Origin: Argonema galeatum A003/A1 | GTDB taxonomy: Bacteria; Cyanobacteriota; Cyanobacteriia; Cyanobacteriales; Aerosakkonemataceae | Length of the DNA: 56,642 bases | Assembly: GCF_023333595.1 (NCBI RefSeq) | Contig: NZ_JAIQZM010000001.1 | Coordinates: 404,039-460,680 of the forward strand | Direction: 5' to 3' | Shown here: piece after piece, positions 16,458-24,580 of the stretch | Layout of the letters: each line of letters begins with the position of its first letter | Position numbering within the stretch: position 1 is the first letter of the stretch | Position numbers and translations under genes: made by a program | Notes under the pieces: model-generated | Told to the model about the DNA's origin: nothing | Database searches by the model: none | Seen by the model: only the letters and a program-made list of their open reading frames with translations

Positions 16458-18788
16458 CTAAAAGGGTAGCAGCAAGTTATTCTCTATTTCTTGCCGCACT
16501 TCGTGGCTTACATAAGCGTTATTCAGACAAGCCATCAATAACACATTTGCTTCGTAATATTTAGTGATCAATTCTGTCTGTGCCTCATCGAACTGCCAAT
16601 CTTCACCAATTGGGTGATTTTCTATTATCTGAATTTTCACCTGTTCTGCCCAATCCTGACCCTCCTCTTTCACCCAATCTATTAATTTATCCTCATCTTC
16701 ATCTACTTGCGCTTTCAGTTCTTCTAATCGTCTCCTTAGTTCAGGATCGATGTCGAGGTCAATTTCAAGAGCCTTATCGATAGCAAAAGCACGCACAAAC
16801 ACCGTCACAGTTGCAGCATCAAGAGCGCGGTAACGGGTAAAGTAAGGTTTCAATTCACGAACAATATTAAGAGCTTCCTTAAAGGAAAGGTTTACAGTTC
16901 TGCATAAGAAACTAGCACAAGTAAATATACAGAGACAATAAAAGTCAATCAGAAAGCCAAGTGTGCGCTGAGGATCGATCTTAATGTCACTATCAAGGTA
17001 AAAAGAGCGGATAGCAGCGGGCTTGTAGGAAACTTTGTCTGGAAGAGATTTTTGAATTTCAAGAGATTGCTCGTTTACCCAGTTGAGAAATTTCTGTAAC
17101 TTCTCATCTCCAGCAACCAGACTATCAACCTGCTGTTTCATTAACTTTAAGAGATAATCTGCTGGACGCAGTGGCACAACTGCCAACAAGAATACTTCCT
17201 GCCAGCGTTTATCAGTTATATTCTTGACTAGATTAGAGAAAGCAATTTTAGATACTTCTGGATCGGGGCGAGTGGCAATTCTTCTGGCTGTGAAATACTC
17301 CAAAAATGTGAGATGGGAGAATGAATAAATACCTCTTGCTCGCTCTACCAGTAGTCCATGCTGAGCTTCGATAGATTTCAGCACTGCTTCACTATCTGAT
17401 TCCAATTCTTCAAGATTAGTTTTGGCATCAGGAAAATTACGAATGTAATCAGTAATAAGATTCACTAAATCTGTCTTCAACAAGAAATAATCTCCATTCT
17501 CGAAAGTCTTAAGAGCAATGTAACTGAGCAAATCTCTCTTGTCTCCTAGTGATAGATTTTTGTAAACATTCTCTCGCTCAATAGCGCGGCTTGCATCCCA
17601 TTTCCCAAGTAGAGTATCTATAGCTTCCTTATAAACATCATAGCGATTTCTTGAAACAAATTCACCTTTGTCGTCAAACACCAAGCATAATAATGTTAGT
17701 AACAGAGGATTCGTTGCCAGTTCTTTAATGCGTGGTTGATTGTTCAAATTTCGCCTGAATTTTTTAGCTTTTTCTTCCTTTTTTTCCTCTTTACTACACT
17801 CAAACCAATTTTCCGCAAAGGTGTCTATTTGTTTACTATCGAAGTCGGCAAGTTCAACTTCTGTAAATTCTGCAAATGTATATTTTTGTGCAGCAATCCG
17901 ACAAGTCATTACAAACCGATTACGGTAATAGCGCTTGGAAAAATACTTTATTTGATCTAAAACATAGTTGCTGTTTTTTTCTTTGACTTCATCTAGTCCA
18001 TCAAGTAAAACCATTGTTCTGCCTTGCTTCAATAGCTGCTCAATTTCCTCAGCTACAATTTCGTAAGGAGAAAGTTGTTCGATAATATATTCTAATAAAG
18101 TTTGCTTTTTCCCATGTTCGGGAAAATCCTTAAGGGTAATAAAAATAGGCACAATATCGCTCTGTAACTTACCCTCAATACACTGAAGGGCTAAAAATTT
18201 CAAAAAAGTTGTTTTACCTGCTCCTGGCTTACCGATTACCATTAGCTTAGAATATTTATCAACCGCTTCCACTCCTGACATTCTTCCTCCAGAAATTCCG
18301 CTTAGTCCATAGCCGTTAAACTGATTTGGATCGTTAAAACCTTGCAGCAGGTCATCAATTTCTAAGCGCAAGTTTGCAGTCGGTTTCTCCAAAATATTGA
18401 CGTGAGTATAAATGTCATTTACATTAATTGGACAGGTCATAGACAGTACCCGCATCGTGCTGCATTCTACTTGGATAAACGGTTTGACCTTTTCCCGTAC
18501 ATTTTGGACTAGGGGATCAATATCAATGTCTTTAGGCGACTGCGATGGTGTTTCTTCAGGTGCATCATCTTCTTTGTAGACAATATCGTGCCAGTTCAGC
18601 CCCAATTTTTCACAAATTTCGACAAAGTTCAGATAGTCAATGCCTATGGCATTGAGAAATTTACGAATGGTGTCTCTCGATAATCCCATCTCGGTAGCGA
18701 AGGCATTCTGGCTGGGAAACCCGTTACGCTTGAGAGCCAGCTTAACTTGAGGAATATACTGTGGAGCGACTCTGATTGAACGCGACAT
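16458..18788 (-). CDS. HTH-NACHT STAND NTPase
   Basis: 776-residue signal-transduction ATPase. Residues 1-70 form a helix-turn-helix domain (FPSQNAFATEMGLSRDTIRKF) nearly the same as in the AAA protein at 24.6 kb. The NACHT core follows: Walker A IGKPGAGKTT with G186 to T194, Walker B MVLLDGLDEVKE, sensor-like RFVMTCRIAAQ, and the ATNPLLLTLLCLVF and YSFSHLTFLEYFTARR motifs of NACHT proteins. The C-terminal 200 residues are helical and acidic, like the NCH-type sensor region. Bacterial NACHT proteins of this layout include antiphage factors, so a defence role is plausible. Nine AGTCA words stand directly upstream. No effector gene is fused; the output domain is not identified. Confidence 0.88.
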   Translation of the reverse strand: MSRSIRVAPQYIPQVKLALKRNGFPSQNAFATEMGLSRDTIRKFLNAIGIDYLNFVEICEKLGLNWHDIVYKEDDAPEETPSQSPKDIDIDPLVQNVREKVKPFIQVECSTMRVLSMTCPINVNDIYTHVNILEKPTANLRLEIDDLLQGFNDPNQFNGYGLSGISGGRMSGVEAVDKYSKLMVIGKPGAGKTTFLKFLALQCIEGKLQSDIVPIFITLKDFPEHGKKQTLLEYIIEQLSPYEIVAEEIEQLLKQGRTMVLLDGLDEVKEKNSNYVLDQIKYFSKRYYRNRFVMTCRIAAQKYTFAEFTEVELADFDSKQIDTFAENWFECSKEEKKEEKAKKFRRNLNNQPRIKELATNPLLLTLLCLVFDDKGEFVSRNRYDVYKEAIDTLLGKWDASRAIERENVYKNLSLGDKRDLLSYIALKTFENGDYFLLKTDLVNLITDYIRNFPDAKTNLEELESDSEAVLKSIEAQHGLLVERARGIYSFSHLTFLEYFTARRIATRPDPEVSKIAFSNLVKNITDKRWQEVFLLAVVPLRPADYLLKLMKQQVDSLVAGDEKLQKFLNWVNEQSLEIQKSLPDKVSYKPAAIRSFYLDSDIKIDPQRTLGFLIDFYCLCIFTCASFLCRTVNLSFKEALNIVRELKPYFTRYRALDAATVTVFVRAFAIDKALEIDLDIDPELRRRLEELKAQVDEDEDKLIDWVKEEGQDWAEQVKIQIIENHPIGEDWQFDEAQTELITKYYEANVLLMACLNNAYVSHEVRQEIENNLLLPF

Positions 18789-18832
18789 AGCTTAACTTTG
18801 AACTGTCTGCTCGCATCATATCACTTTTTTAC

Positions 18833-18912
18833 AGTCAAAGTCAGTCACAAGTCAGTCATTAATAGTCAATAAGTTAGTCATTAGCATCTTTTCTCAGTCA
18901 ATAAGTTAGTCA
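18833..18912. promoter_or_regulatory. AGTCA iteron cluster upstream of HTH-NACHT gene
   Basis: Nine AGTCA words occur in 80 bp (starts at 18833, 18839, 18843, 18850, 18854, 18864, 18876, 18896 and 18908). This includes a perfect 17-bp direct repeat AGTCAATAAGTTAGTCA at 18864-18880 and 18896-18912. The cluster begins 45 bp before the NACHT start codon. It could be an operator for the protein's own HTH domain; this is inference. Confidence 0.55.
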
Positions 18913-19092
18913 GACTCGGCTTACACTGATAATGTGATCTTGTAGAAAAAAGCTGGCAAGAGCCGCGAACTCCCACCAGCGTAAACTACAAAACTACTAT
19001 CTCTTCGACAAGCCTACATAAAATGCTAGGTAAACCGAAAGATAACCTCCTATGGTCGGAATTACGTAGCTCTTTTCAACAGCGTCAATGTT

Positions 19093-19275
19093 GTGAGAGC
19101 GAAGGTATCCGAAAAAGAGTTCCAAAAGCAAGCCCAAAAGCAAGCTCAAGGAAAGCACTTTATAGTGACCAACAACGAACCAGAAAAATTTGGCACATGG
19201 ATCGGTGGGAATCTTCTTCACATTACCTCCATAACTGGCCAGTGTGCAAGACTGACCAAGCATGATGGGAGTTAG
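19093..19275 (+). CDS. Possible small protein, GTG start
   Basis: 60 codons from GTG, product containing EFQKQAQKQAQGKHFIVTNN and GTWIGGNLLHITSITGQC. It shares the KQAQKQA word with the protein at 19607, which may be chance from a CAAGCCCAAAAGCAAGC repeat. No ribosome site is clear and no homologue is recognised. Overlapping frames on both strands (18997-19263 minus, 19023-19265 plus) are less convincing. Low confidence. Confidence 0.3.
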   Translation: MRAKVSEKEFQKQAQKQAQGKHFIVTNNEPEKFGTWIGGNLLHITSITGQCARLTKHDGS

Positions 19276-19393
19276 GCGTGTTCGGTGAAATTCGGCACTA
19301 CCTAGTGACGATTCCTTGGTCAGGGTTAATGGTTGAGCAGGGAAGCCTGCTCAGCCTTATCCTTGATCGTAGATTATAGCATCGGCAGAGCTT

Positions 19394-19579
19394 ATGGCAA
19401 GAAATTGTAAGTTTTTGGAAGTTCGCTGCCCCAAGTGTGGTAGTTTTGCGGAACGCGACTTTAACTTTACTGACCTAACCACCAAAACTAAATCCTCAGC
19501 TTGCGACTACTACATCACAATGAATGATAAGGGGGAGGTCATCGATACTGATTTCCCAGTCTATCTTCACAATAATTAA
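19394..19579 (+). CDS. Small CPKCG zinc-ribbon-like protein
   Basis: 61 residues, starting MARNCKFLEVRCPKCGSFAER. Cysteines at positions 5, 12 and 15 plus C37 could bind zinc. The C-terminal half (YYITMNDKGEVIDTDFPVYLHNN) is soluble. The family is not recognised. It is 27 bp upstream of the antitoxin-like gene on the same strand, so the two may be one transcript. A hairpin GAGCAGG/CCTGCTC lies just upstream at about 19335-19350. Confidence 0.45.
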   Translation: MARNCKFLEVRCPKCGSFAERDFNFTDLTTKTKSSACDYYITMNDKGEVIDTDFPVYLHNN

Positions 19580-19606
19580 TTTATCATAAATTCAGAGAAT
19601 AACTAA

Positions 19607-19873
19607 ATGAAACACACAGCCCTAAATCAGTCGAGCAAACAAGCTCAAAAGCAAGCGAGTTCAGAAAGCGCAAAAACAGTACTCGATCAACTCAATCCCG
19701 ATTACCAAATAGCTTGTCACCAAATAAACACACCCACAAACTCTCTGCAATACATCAAATTTAACGAGCTTCCCGCAGAACATCAAGAAGGTATCCGCAG
19801 AGGGCTAGAATCAGTCGCAGAGGGTAACTCAATCTCAATGTCAGAATTCAAGAGTGAAAAGCAATCTTCCTAA
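19607..19873 (+). CDS. Antitoxin-like small protein
   Basis: 88 residues. The polar N terminus (SSKQAQKQASSESAK) is followed by a C-terminal half, FNELPAEHQEGIRRGLESVAEGNSISMSEF, that resembles the partner-binding tail of Phd/RelB-type antitoxins, where LPPEVQ...GLAD..AGRTIS is common. The gene 118 bp downstream encodes a RelE/ParE-sized protein on the same strand. Classification rests on these resemblances only. Confidence 0.5.
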   Translation: MKHTALNQSSKQAQKQASSESAKTVLDQLNPDYQIACHQINTPTNSLQYIKFNELPAEHQEGIRRGLESVAEGNSISMSEFKSEKQSS

Positions 19874-19990
19874 TTACCTCTCTACTTTACCTGCATTGCC
19901 GTATAATCTAAATACACCCTTCGATCAGCCACTTTAACAGCATCGTTGGGTGTTTTGGTATGTATTGTTAAACATCAGGTAGTAAAGTAA

Positions 19991-20239
19991 GTGCCCTATC
20001 AAGTTTCCTTTGAATACTATACAGTAGCGCCCCGACTCCGAAAGTTGGAGCAAGAAAACAGCGAAATTGCACAGCAAATCTATGATGAATTAGATAGACT
20101 AGCTGTTGAAAGAGAATATTTTAACACCAACGAGCGAGACAGACTAGAAGCATTTTTAGTGGGGAATATCCTAGTTGGTTACAATCTTTCTCATAGAAAA
20201 AAACTTATTGATGTAGTTTACATTACTGAATTACCCTAA
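19991..20239 (+). CDS. RelE/ParE-like toxin candidate
   Basis: 82 residues, GTG start in AGTAAGTGCCC. Features are MPYQVSFEYYTVAPRLRKL, a helix hairpin NSEIAQQIYDELDRLAVERE, and the final strands LVGNILVGYNLSHRKKLIDVVYITELP, which match the beta-sheet and basic RNA-facing surface typical of RelE/ParE folds. It is preceded by an antitoxin-like gene. The expected C-terminal catalytic residues cannot be assigned with certainty, so this is a structural guess. Confidence 0.5.
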   Translation: MPYQVSFEYYTVAPRLRKLEQENSEIAQQIYDELDRLAVEREYFNTNERDRLEAFLVGNILVGYNLSHRKKLIDVVYITELP

Positions 20240-20970
20240 AAACTAAACAAATTTTTGCCCTTTAGGAATTGCGATTGCCGTAGTTATTATAATATGTCTG
20301 TTTGATGATGGAAATGATGGGAAATAATGGGATGTGAAATGAGGCCCGATCGCATTTTTGCTAATCGATAGAAAAGTGCGATCGCAAATGTTTATTGGAA
20401 AAGTCGATACTTTCCCATAGCCCGCCCGGAAATCAATGATGCTGTTGGCAAATTAACGCTGTCGTCCACACCCGCCCGGAAATCAACAACACAAGTCGGT
20501 CAAATGTCAGGTAGTTTGAGATATTTTATAGCCTAGATGTGAGTCAGCGCGACGTTTATATGGAAGTATCCCAATTAAACGACTTCCATGAATAACTTTA
20601 ACTGTCTGAAAAAAGCTTTAGAAATTACCGCCGGTAACCGATCAAAGTCCGATTTGGCATTTTTATGCGGTTTAATCAGGGTTTAAAAACCCTCCAAAAT
20701 TAGCGATCGCACTCTGGTTAGGACTGTATAATAGAACACAATAAATTTTAACATTAGCTTGGATAAAAAACGCAGCTAGATCGCCATAAAAACGCTATTT
20801 AGCGGATAATGTATTACTAGAAAGCATACGGTAGCAAAATAAAACCAAGCTAACTTGTGAAGCGATATTGCGCTCACATTTACCTGTTTGCACTGCGGGG
20901 CATGGAAACCTGTCCGTAAGCTGACGTAGCCCAGGGTCAACATTAGACAAGGAAAAGGAAAATTATTGAT
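20240..20970. other. 731-bp non-coding region upstream of the RTX gene
   Basis: No gene seen. Bases 20347-20385 (CGATCGCATTTTTGCTAAT ending AGTGCGATCGC) recur at 26172-26211 with one main change. CCCGCCCGGAAATCAA occurs twice (about 20422 and 20470). TTGAGATATTTTATAGCCTAGATGTGAGTCAG near 20514 is a diverged copy of 26135-26168. The rest is AT-rich and should hold the promoter of the RTX gene; AAGGAAAAGGAAAA precedes its start. Confidence 0.65.
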
Positions 20971-22221
20971 ATGGCCAACATATTCAAAACATCAATGACC
21001 GGCGATCAAGAGCCCATCCCCACCGGGTCAAAAGCGATCGCTTTTGCCGGTTTGGAGCTGAACGACACCGGAGATGCCTTGACCTACAGCATAACGGTTA
21101 AAGGTTTGGACTTTGGGCCTGTGTTGGGCTTAGCGCCTCAGACTCCTGACACCAAGGATGATGTCACGAGTTTGCATTTCCATAGTGCGCCGCGTGGCAC
21201 CGATGGCCCCGTTGTCTTCGGTATGATTAATCCCGCTCAAGATACAGATGACCGCGCGATCGCAATTAACCCAGATGGTTCAGCAACCGTCACGGGCATC
21301 TGGGAACAAACGGATATTGCCAATCAGCCATTAAGTACTTTCGTGGCACCTTTGAAAGCCACTAACCCCGGTGCAGATACTGTTCTGTACCTGAATATCC
21401 ACACCAATGCCTTTCCCAAAGGTGAAATTCGCGGCCAAGTCGCTGCCACTTCCGGCACCGTCATTCAAGGAACTGAGGGCAGCGATAATCTCACAGGTGG
21501 AATGGGAGATGACACCTTATTTGGCAAGCAGGCGAATGACAGTCTCCTTGGCAGTAACGGCGACGATTTGTTCAACGGCAACCAAGGCAGCGACACCATA
21601 AATGGGGGTTTAGGCAAGGATAGCCTCTACGGCGGTCAAGATAACGATTTCCTCTTCGGCAATGAAGATGCTGATGTCCTCTTTGGTAACTTGGGGGATG
21701 ACAGTCTCGCTGGCGGTAAGGGCGACGACATCTTCAACGGCAATCAAGGCAGCGACACCATAGATGGGAATGTAGGCAACGATATTATTTACGGCGGCCA
21801 GGATAACGACCTGCTTATCGGTAGCACTGGCAGCGATTTCCTCAGTGGCGACAAGGGAAACGATACCCTTAGTGGCGTTGACGCTAGCGCTGCCAGTCCT
21901 GGGCTAGGCGAGGTAGATACCCTCATTGGCGGAGAGGGATCTGATAGATTTATACTGGCGAACACCAATGTCTTTTACTACAACGACGGCAATGATGCCG
22001 ATGCTGGTCTAAATGATTACGCCCTAATTACTGACTTCAAAGCTGGTGAGGATGTAATCCAGCTGCGCGGTTCGGCAAATAACTACGTGCTGGCTATCTC
22101 TAAAGGCAGTTTACCGACAGGAACAGCCATTTTCCAGGTGTCAGCTCAGAATGAGCTGGTTGGTATTGTGCAAGGGGTTACGGATTTGAGTCTTGGAAGT
22201 AGTTCTTTTACTTTCGTTTAG
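20971..22221 (+). CDS. CHRD domain / RTX calcium-binding repeat protein
   Basis: 416 residues. Residues 1-150 form a CHRD domain (LNDTGDALTYSITVKGLDF, SLHFHSAPRGTDGPVVFGM, LYLNIHTNAFPKGEIRGQV). From about 165 to 300 there are hemolysin-type nonapeptide repeats GGxGxDxLxG, such as GGMGDDTLFG, GGQDNDFLFG and GGKGDDIFNG, which bind calcium and fold into a parallel beta-roll. The C-terminal 100 residues (ALITDFKAGEDVIQL) are the usual post-RTX region with the type I secretion signal. It has no N-terminal signal peptide, consistent with type I secretion. It is probably extracellular; the role is unknown. Neighbours are unrelated. Confidence 0.92.
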   Translation: MANIFKTSMTGDQEPIPTGSKAIAFAGLELNDTGDALTYSITVKGLDFGPVLGLAPQTPDTKDDVTSLHFHSAPRGTDGPVVFGMINPAQDTDDRAIAINPDGSATVTGIWEQTDIANQPLSTFVAPLKATNPGADTVLYLNIHTNAFPKGEIRGQVAATSGTVIQGTEGSDNLTGGMGDDTLFGKQANDSLLGSNGDDLFNGNQGSDTINGGLGKDSLYGGQDNDFLFGNEDADVLFGNLGDDSLAGGKGDDIFNGNQGSDTIDGNVGNDIIYGGQDNDLLIGSTGSDFLSGDKGNDTLSGVDASAASPGLGEVDTLIGGEGSDRFILANTNVFYYNDGNDADAGLNDYALITDFKAGEDVIQLRGSANNYVLAISKGSLPTGTAIFQVSAQNELVGIVQGVTDLSLGSSSFTFV

Positions 22222-22262
22222 GAACTACAGCAGCTTGGGAGTGGGTGAGGTACAGGTAAATT

Positions 22263-22328
22263 GTAGGGGCGGGTTTTGCCCTGATTCTTGTCGGTTAGCG
22301 ACAAATTATCTGCCAAACCCGCCCCTAC
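22263..22328. terminator. GTAGGGGCGGGTTT inverted repeat after RTX gene
   Basis: The left arm GTAGGGGCGGGTTT and right arm AAACCCGCCCCTAC enclose 38 bp with an internal TTGTCGGTTAGCGACAA hairpin. It lies 41 bp after the stop. The same arms flank the in-frame insertion in the AAA gene at 24.8 kb, so this is a mobile-type repeat that may double as a terminator. Confidence 0.6.
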
Positions 22329-22349
22329 GAACACATAGAACTATCAAAC

Positions 22350-22531
22350 GGGTGTGGTCAAAAACAGTTGGTGATAGGGACAAGGAGGACAAGGAGGACA
22401 AGGAGGACAAGGAGGACAAGGAGGACGAGGGGGACAAGGAGGACAAGGAGGACGAGGGGGACAAGGAGGACAAGGGGGACAAGGAGGACAAGGGGGACAA
22501 GGAGGACAACCAACTACTTATGACCGCACCC
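22350..22531. repeat. TIR element with a 9-bp VNTR core (copy H1)
   Basis: Imperfect 22-bp terminal inverted repeats (GGTCAAAAACAGTTGG on the left, CCAACTACTTATGACC on the right) enclose a 9-bp tandem array of GACAAGGAG/GACGAGGGG/GACAAGGGG units at 22379-22508, about 14 units. A second copy with the same ends but a different GA-rich core is at 51017-51086. A plus-strand frame through the array encodes only a KED/GDK repeat and is not a gene. Confidence 0.8.
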
Positions 22532-22559
22532 CTATCAAACCAAGGAAGCGACTGTGTTT

Positions 22560-23168
22560 TTACTCAGCACTCAGCACTTTGCTGTAGTTTTCAGGTGTGT
22601 TGATATCCGTGAGAACAACCTGATTATCAAATTCTACTTTATTAATTCCTCCGTAAAACTCTTGGACAACTTGGCGCAATCCAAATGTTTCTTCGCGAAT
22701 CTTTTCTAAGTGAAGCAATGCTTTGCTGGAGAAAAATAAAGGATGTCCCAACTTACCTTTGTAAGTTGGTGCAGTAATCATTGAGTCATTGCGTATTTGT
22801 GCTTGCAGTAATGTTTGGTAAATTTCAGTTGGTCTGGGTTGGTCAACTGCTGAGATAGCCAAGACTTGACAATTTTTGGGGATGGATTGGAGTCCTGTCA
22901 AGATAGAACTGGTTTTGCCTTGGCTGGGGTCGGGATTGATGACGAAACGGGTGTCGGGGGGACAATCTTTTTTGCGATCGCAATTGTGAGGCCCAAGCAC
23001 TACCACAGGTGTGATGCCAGCCAGCAGAAATTGCTCTACTTGATAGGATAGTAGAGTTTTTCCTTTTTGCCAAGGCAGGGAGGCTTTGCAAGTCCCCATG
23101 CGGCGGGAAGCGCCTGCTGATAGAATGATGGCGAAGTAGAGCGGGGGAGAATGAAAATCTGTATTCAT
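22560..23168 (-). CDS. Molybdenum cofactor cytidylyltransferase-like protein (MocA/MobA family)
   Basis: 202-residue NTP-transferase-like protein. It transfers CMP (or GMP) to molybdopterin to finish the cofactor of xanthine dehydrogenase-type enzymes. The nucleotide-binding motif AIILSAGASRRMGTCKASLPW is at residues about 13-34, the metal-binding ISAVDQPRPT near residue 105, and GKLGHPLFFSSKAL supports the MocA group. It lies 15 bp downstream of xdhC on the same strand, a standard arrangement, and the target is surely the xanthine dehydrogenase encoded 3 kb upstream. The exact nucleotide (CTP favoured) is inference. Confidence 0.85.
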   Translation of the reverse strand: MNTDFHSPPLYFAIILSAGASRRMGTCKASLPWQKGKTLLSYQVEQFLLAGITPVVVLGPHNCDRKKDCPPDTRFVINPDPSQGKTSSILTGLQSIPKNCQVLAISAVDQPRPTEIYQTLLQAQIRNDSMITAPTYKGKLGHPLFFSSKALLHLEKIREETFGLRQVVQEFYGGINKVEFDNQVVLTDINTPENYSKVLSAE

Positions 23169-23183
23169 TAAAATTAAATGTAG

Positions 23184-24251
23184 TTAATTAATAAAGCGTA
23201 TTTGCTCTGATAAAGATCGGCCATTTCCACCGCGACGAACTTTGATTAATTCGGCACAAATACTTACAGCAATTTCTTCTGGAGTTAAAGCACCGATATC
23301 TAAACCGATGGGGGCATAAATTGATTTTAATGCACTTTCGGGATATCCTTCTTGTTGTAATTCTTGTTGTACTAAACGGATGCGCTTTAAAGATCCGATC
23401 GCACCGATATATTTTACCTTTAATTTCAATAAAATTCGCAATGCTGCTAAGTCGTGTTGCATTCCTCGCGTCACCAGCGCCACATAAAGATTTTCGGTTG
23501 GTAATTGGTAATCGGTAATCGGAAATGGTAAAATAGCAGATGCTTGGGGAAAGCGTTCTTTGGTGGCAAATTCAGCGCGATCGTCCTGTATAATAATATT
23601 AAATCCGATCGTATGGGCAATTTGCGCTAAAGGTACAGCAACGTGACCCGCGCCGATGATTAATAATGTTGGTGGCGGCAATAAAACTTCTCGAAAAGAT
23701 GATTTGACCTCTCCCCCAACCCCTCTCCTGCAAGGAGAGGGGAGTAATACTCCCCCCTTCCCTTGCAGGGAAGGGGGGTCGGGGGGGTTAGGTCTGTCCT
23801 GATGCAGGTTAGTAGCCCTTTCATTTTCATTAATGTTAATTTCCAAATATGGTGGCAATTCTTGATCAAACGGCGTCACCAATATAGTAGAATTACCCGC
23901 AGATAAGATATCAATAATTCGATCTACCAACGACAGATTAGCTGTTGTCCAACGTTCCAGCCAAACTTGCATAGTACCGCCGCAAACACCCTGCGTTTCG
24001 CGATGCGGTGCGCCCGATAAATCGATTTCCACAAATTGTTTTTCGCCAGTTTCCAGGACTTCCAGCGCTTTTCGGATAACTTTCGCTTCGCCAGCGCCAC
24101 CGCCAATAGTGCCGATGATAGAATTATCGGAGCAAACAATCATTTTTGCGCCAACTTCTCTGGGAACAGAACCTTTGATGCTGGTGACAGTAGCGAGAAC
24201 GATGGAGGTTTGTTGGATAGCTTCAGCTAGTTCTTGGTAGAAGTCTCGCAT
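23184..24251 (-). CDS. xdhC: XdhC/CoxI family Moco maturation protein
   Basis: 355-residue protein that binds molybdenum cofactor and inserts its sulfurated form into xanthine dehydrogenase. The N-terminal XdhC/CoxI domain has [29 protein letters not shown] and [17 protein letters not shown]-terminal Rossmann domain begins [17 protein letters not shown] and ends [25 protein letters not shown]. Residues about 153-182 between the domains ([12 protein letters not shown] and [11 protein letters not shown]) are translated CCCCTCTCC repeat at 23707-23793, an in-frame insertion in the linker. It is followed within 15 bp by the cytidylyltransferase. A 330-bp repeat-bearing gap and an AAA gene separate it from the dehydrogenase. 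Confidence 0.92.
   Translation of the reverse strand: MRDFYQELAEAIQQTSIVLATVTSIKGSVPREVGAKMIVCSDNSIIGTIGGGAGEAKVIRKALEVLETGEKQFVEIDLSGAPHRETQGVCGGTMQVWLERWTTANLSLVDRIIDILSAGNSTILVTPFDQELPPYLEININENERATNLHQDRPNPPDPPSLQGKGGVLLPSPCRRGVGGEVKSSFREVLLPPPTLLIIGAGHVAVPLAQIAHTIGFNIIIQDDRAEFATKERFPQASAILPFPITDYQLPTENLYVALVTRGMQHDLAALRILLKLKVKYIGAIGSLKRIRLVQQELQQEGYPESALKSIYAPIGLDIGALTPEEIAVSICAELIKVRRGGNGRSLSEQIRFIN
23707..23793. repeat. CCCCTCTCC/GGAGAGGGG repeat in frame in xdhC
   Basis: Two hairpins in series: CCCCTCTCCTGCAAGGAGAG and then CCCCCCTTCCCTTGCAGGG with its complement. It has the sequence of intergenic cyanobacterial repeats but is an open reading frame of about 29 codons in xdhC, rich in Pro and Gly. 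Confidence 0.85.
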
Positions 24252-24326
24252 TTGTTATTCTCAGTTACGCAATTGCCCCCCTAACCCCCCAAATCTGGGG
24301 GGGACAAGAAATTTTAATACGATATT

Positions 24327-24400
24327 TCATAAATCGATAGGCAGGTTATATTTACGGAGTTGTTCTTCTGCAAACTCATTAAAAGAACGAAACTCCCCTG
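24327..24400 (-). pseudogene. Possible remnant of a small gene
   Basis: The minus-strand frame ends with GEFRSFNEFAEEQLRKYN and then LPIDL before a stop. This does not look like repeat DNA and resembles the C terminus of a small helical protein. Upstream it is continuous with the multi-hairpin element at 24404-24540, so the rest of the gene is missing. It may be a tail left after repeat insertion; no family is recognised. Confidence 0.25.
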
Positions 24401-24403
24401 TTA

Positions 24404-24540
24404 CATGACCCGCTGGGGAATCAATTCCCCAGCTAATAGCGAAAGTCAGATCAATCCGACTGAAGAAAAGTTTTGTTTTCAGTCCAATAAAGTGGACTTT
24501 CGCTATTAGCCTGGGGTTTGAACCCCAGGCGGGCTGTTGG
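24404..24540. repeat. Multi-hairpin repeat element (copy A3)
   Basis: CATGACCCGCTGGGG, hairpin GCTGGGG/CCCCAGC, TAATAGCGAAAGT, inner hairpin GTCAGATCAATCCGAC, AGAAAAGTTTTG, second inner hairpin AGTCCAATAAAGTGGACT, inverted TTCGCTATTAG, outer hairpin CCTGGGGTTTGAACCCCAGG, end CGGGCTGTTGGCAAATG. The last 30 bp are repeated directly at 24549-24579. It lies immediately downstream of the AAA gene. Confidence 0.85.
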
Positions 24541-24580
24541 CAAATGCTACACCCCAGGCGGGCTGTTGGCAAATGGTACA

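Noticed and set aside
18997..19265. Overlapping small frames on both strands (88 and 80 codons)
   Set aside because: Neither looks like a protein family, and the leucine-rich minus frame is the complement of the AAGCAAGCC repeat. The GTG frame at 19093 was kept at low confidence instead.
22193..22603. 136-codon plus-strand frame with a KED/GDK repeat
   Set aside because: It is the translation of the 9-bp VNTR and the flanking inverted repeats; no start signal, no homology-like part, and it runs into the cytidylyltransferase 3' end.
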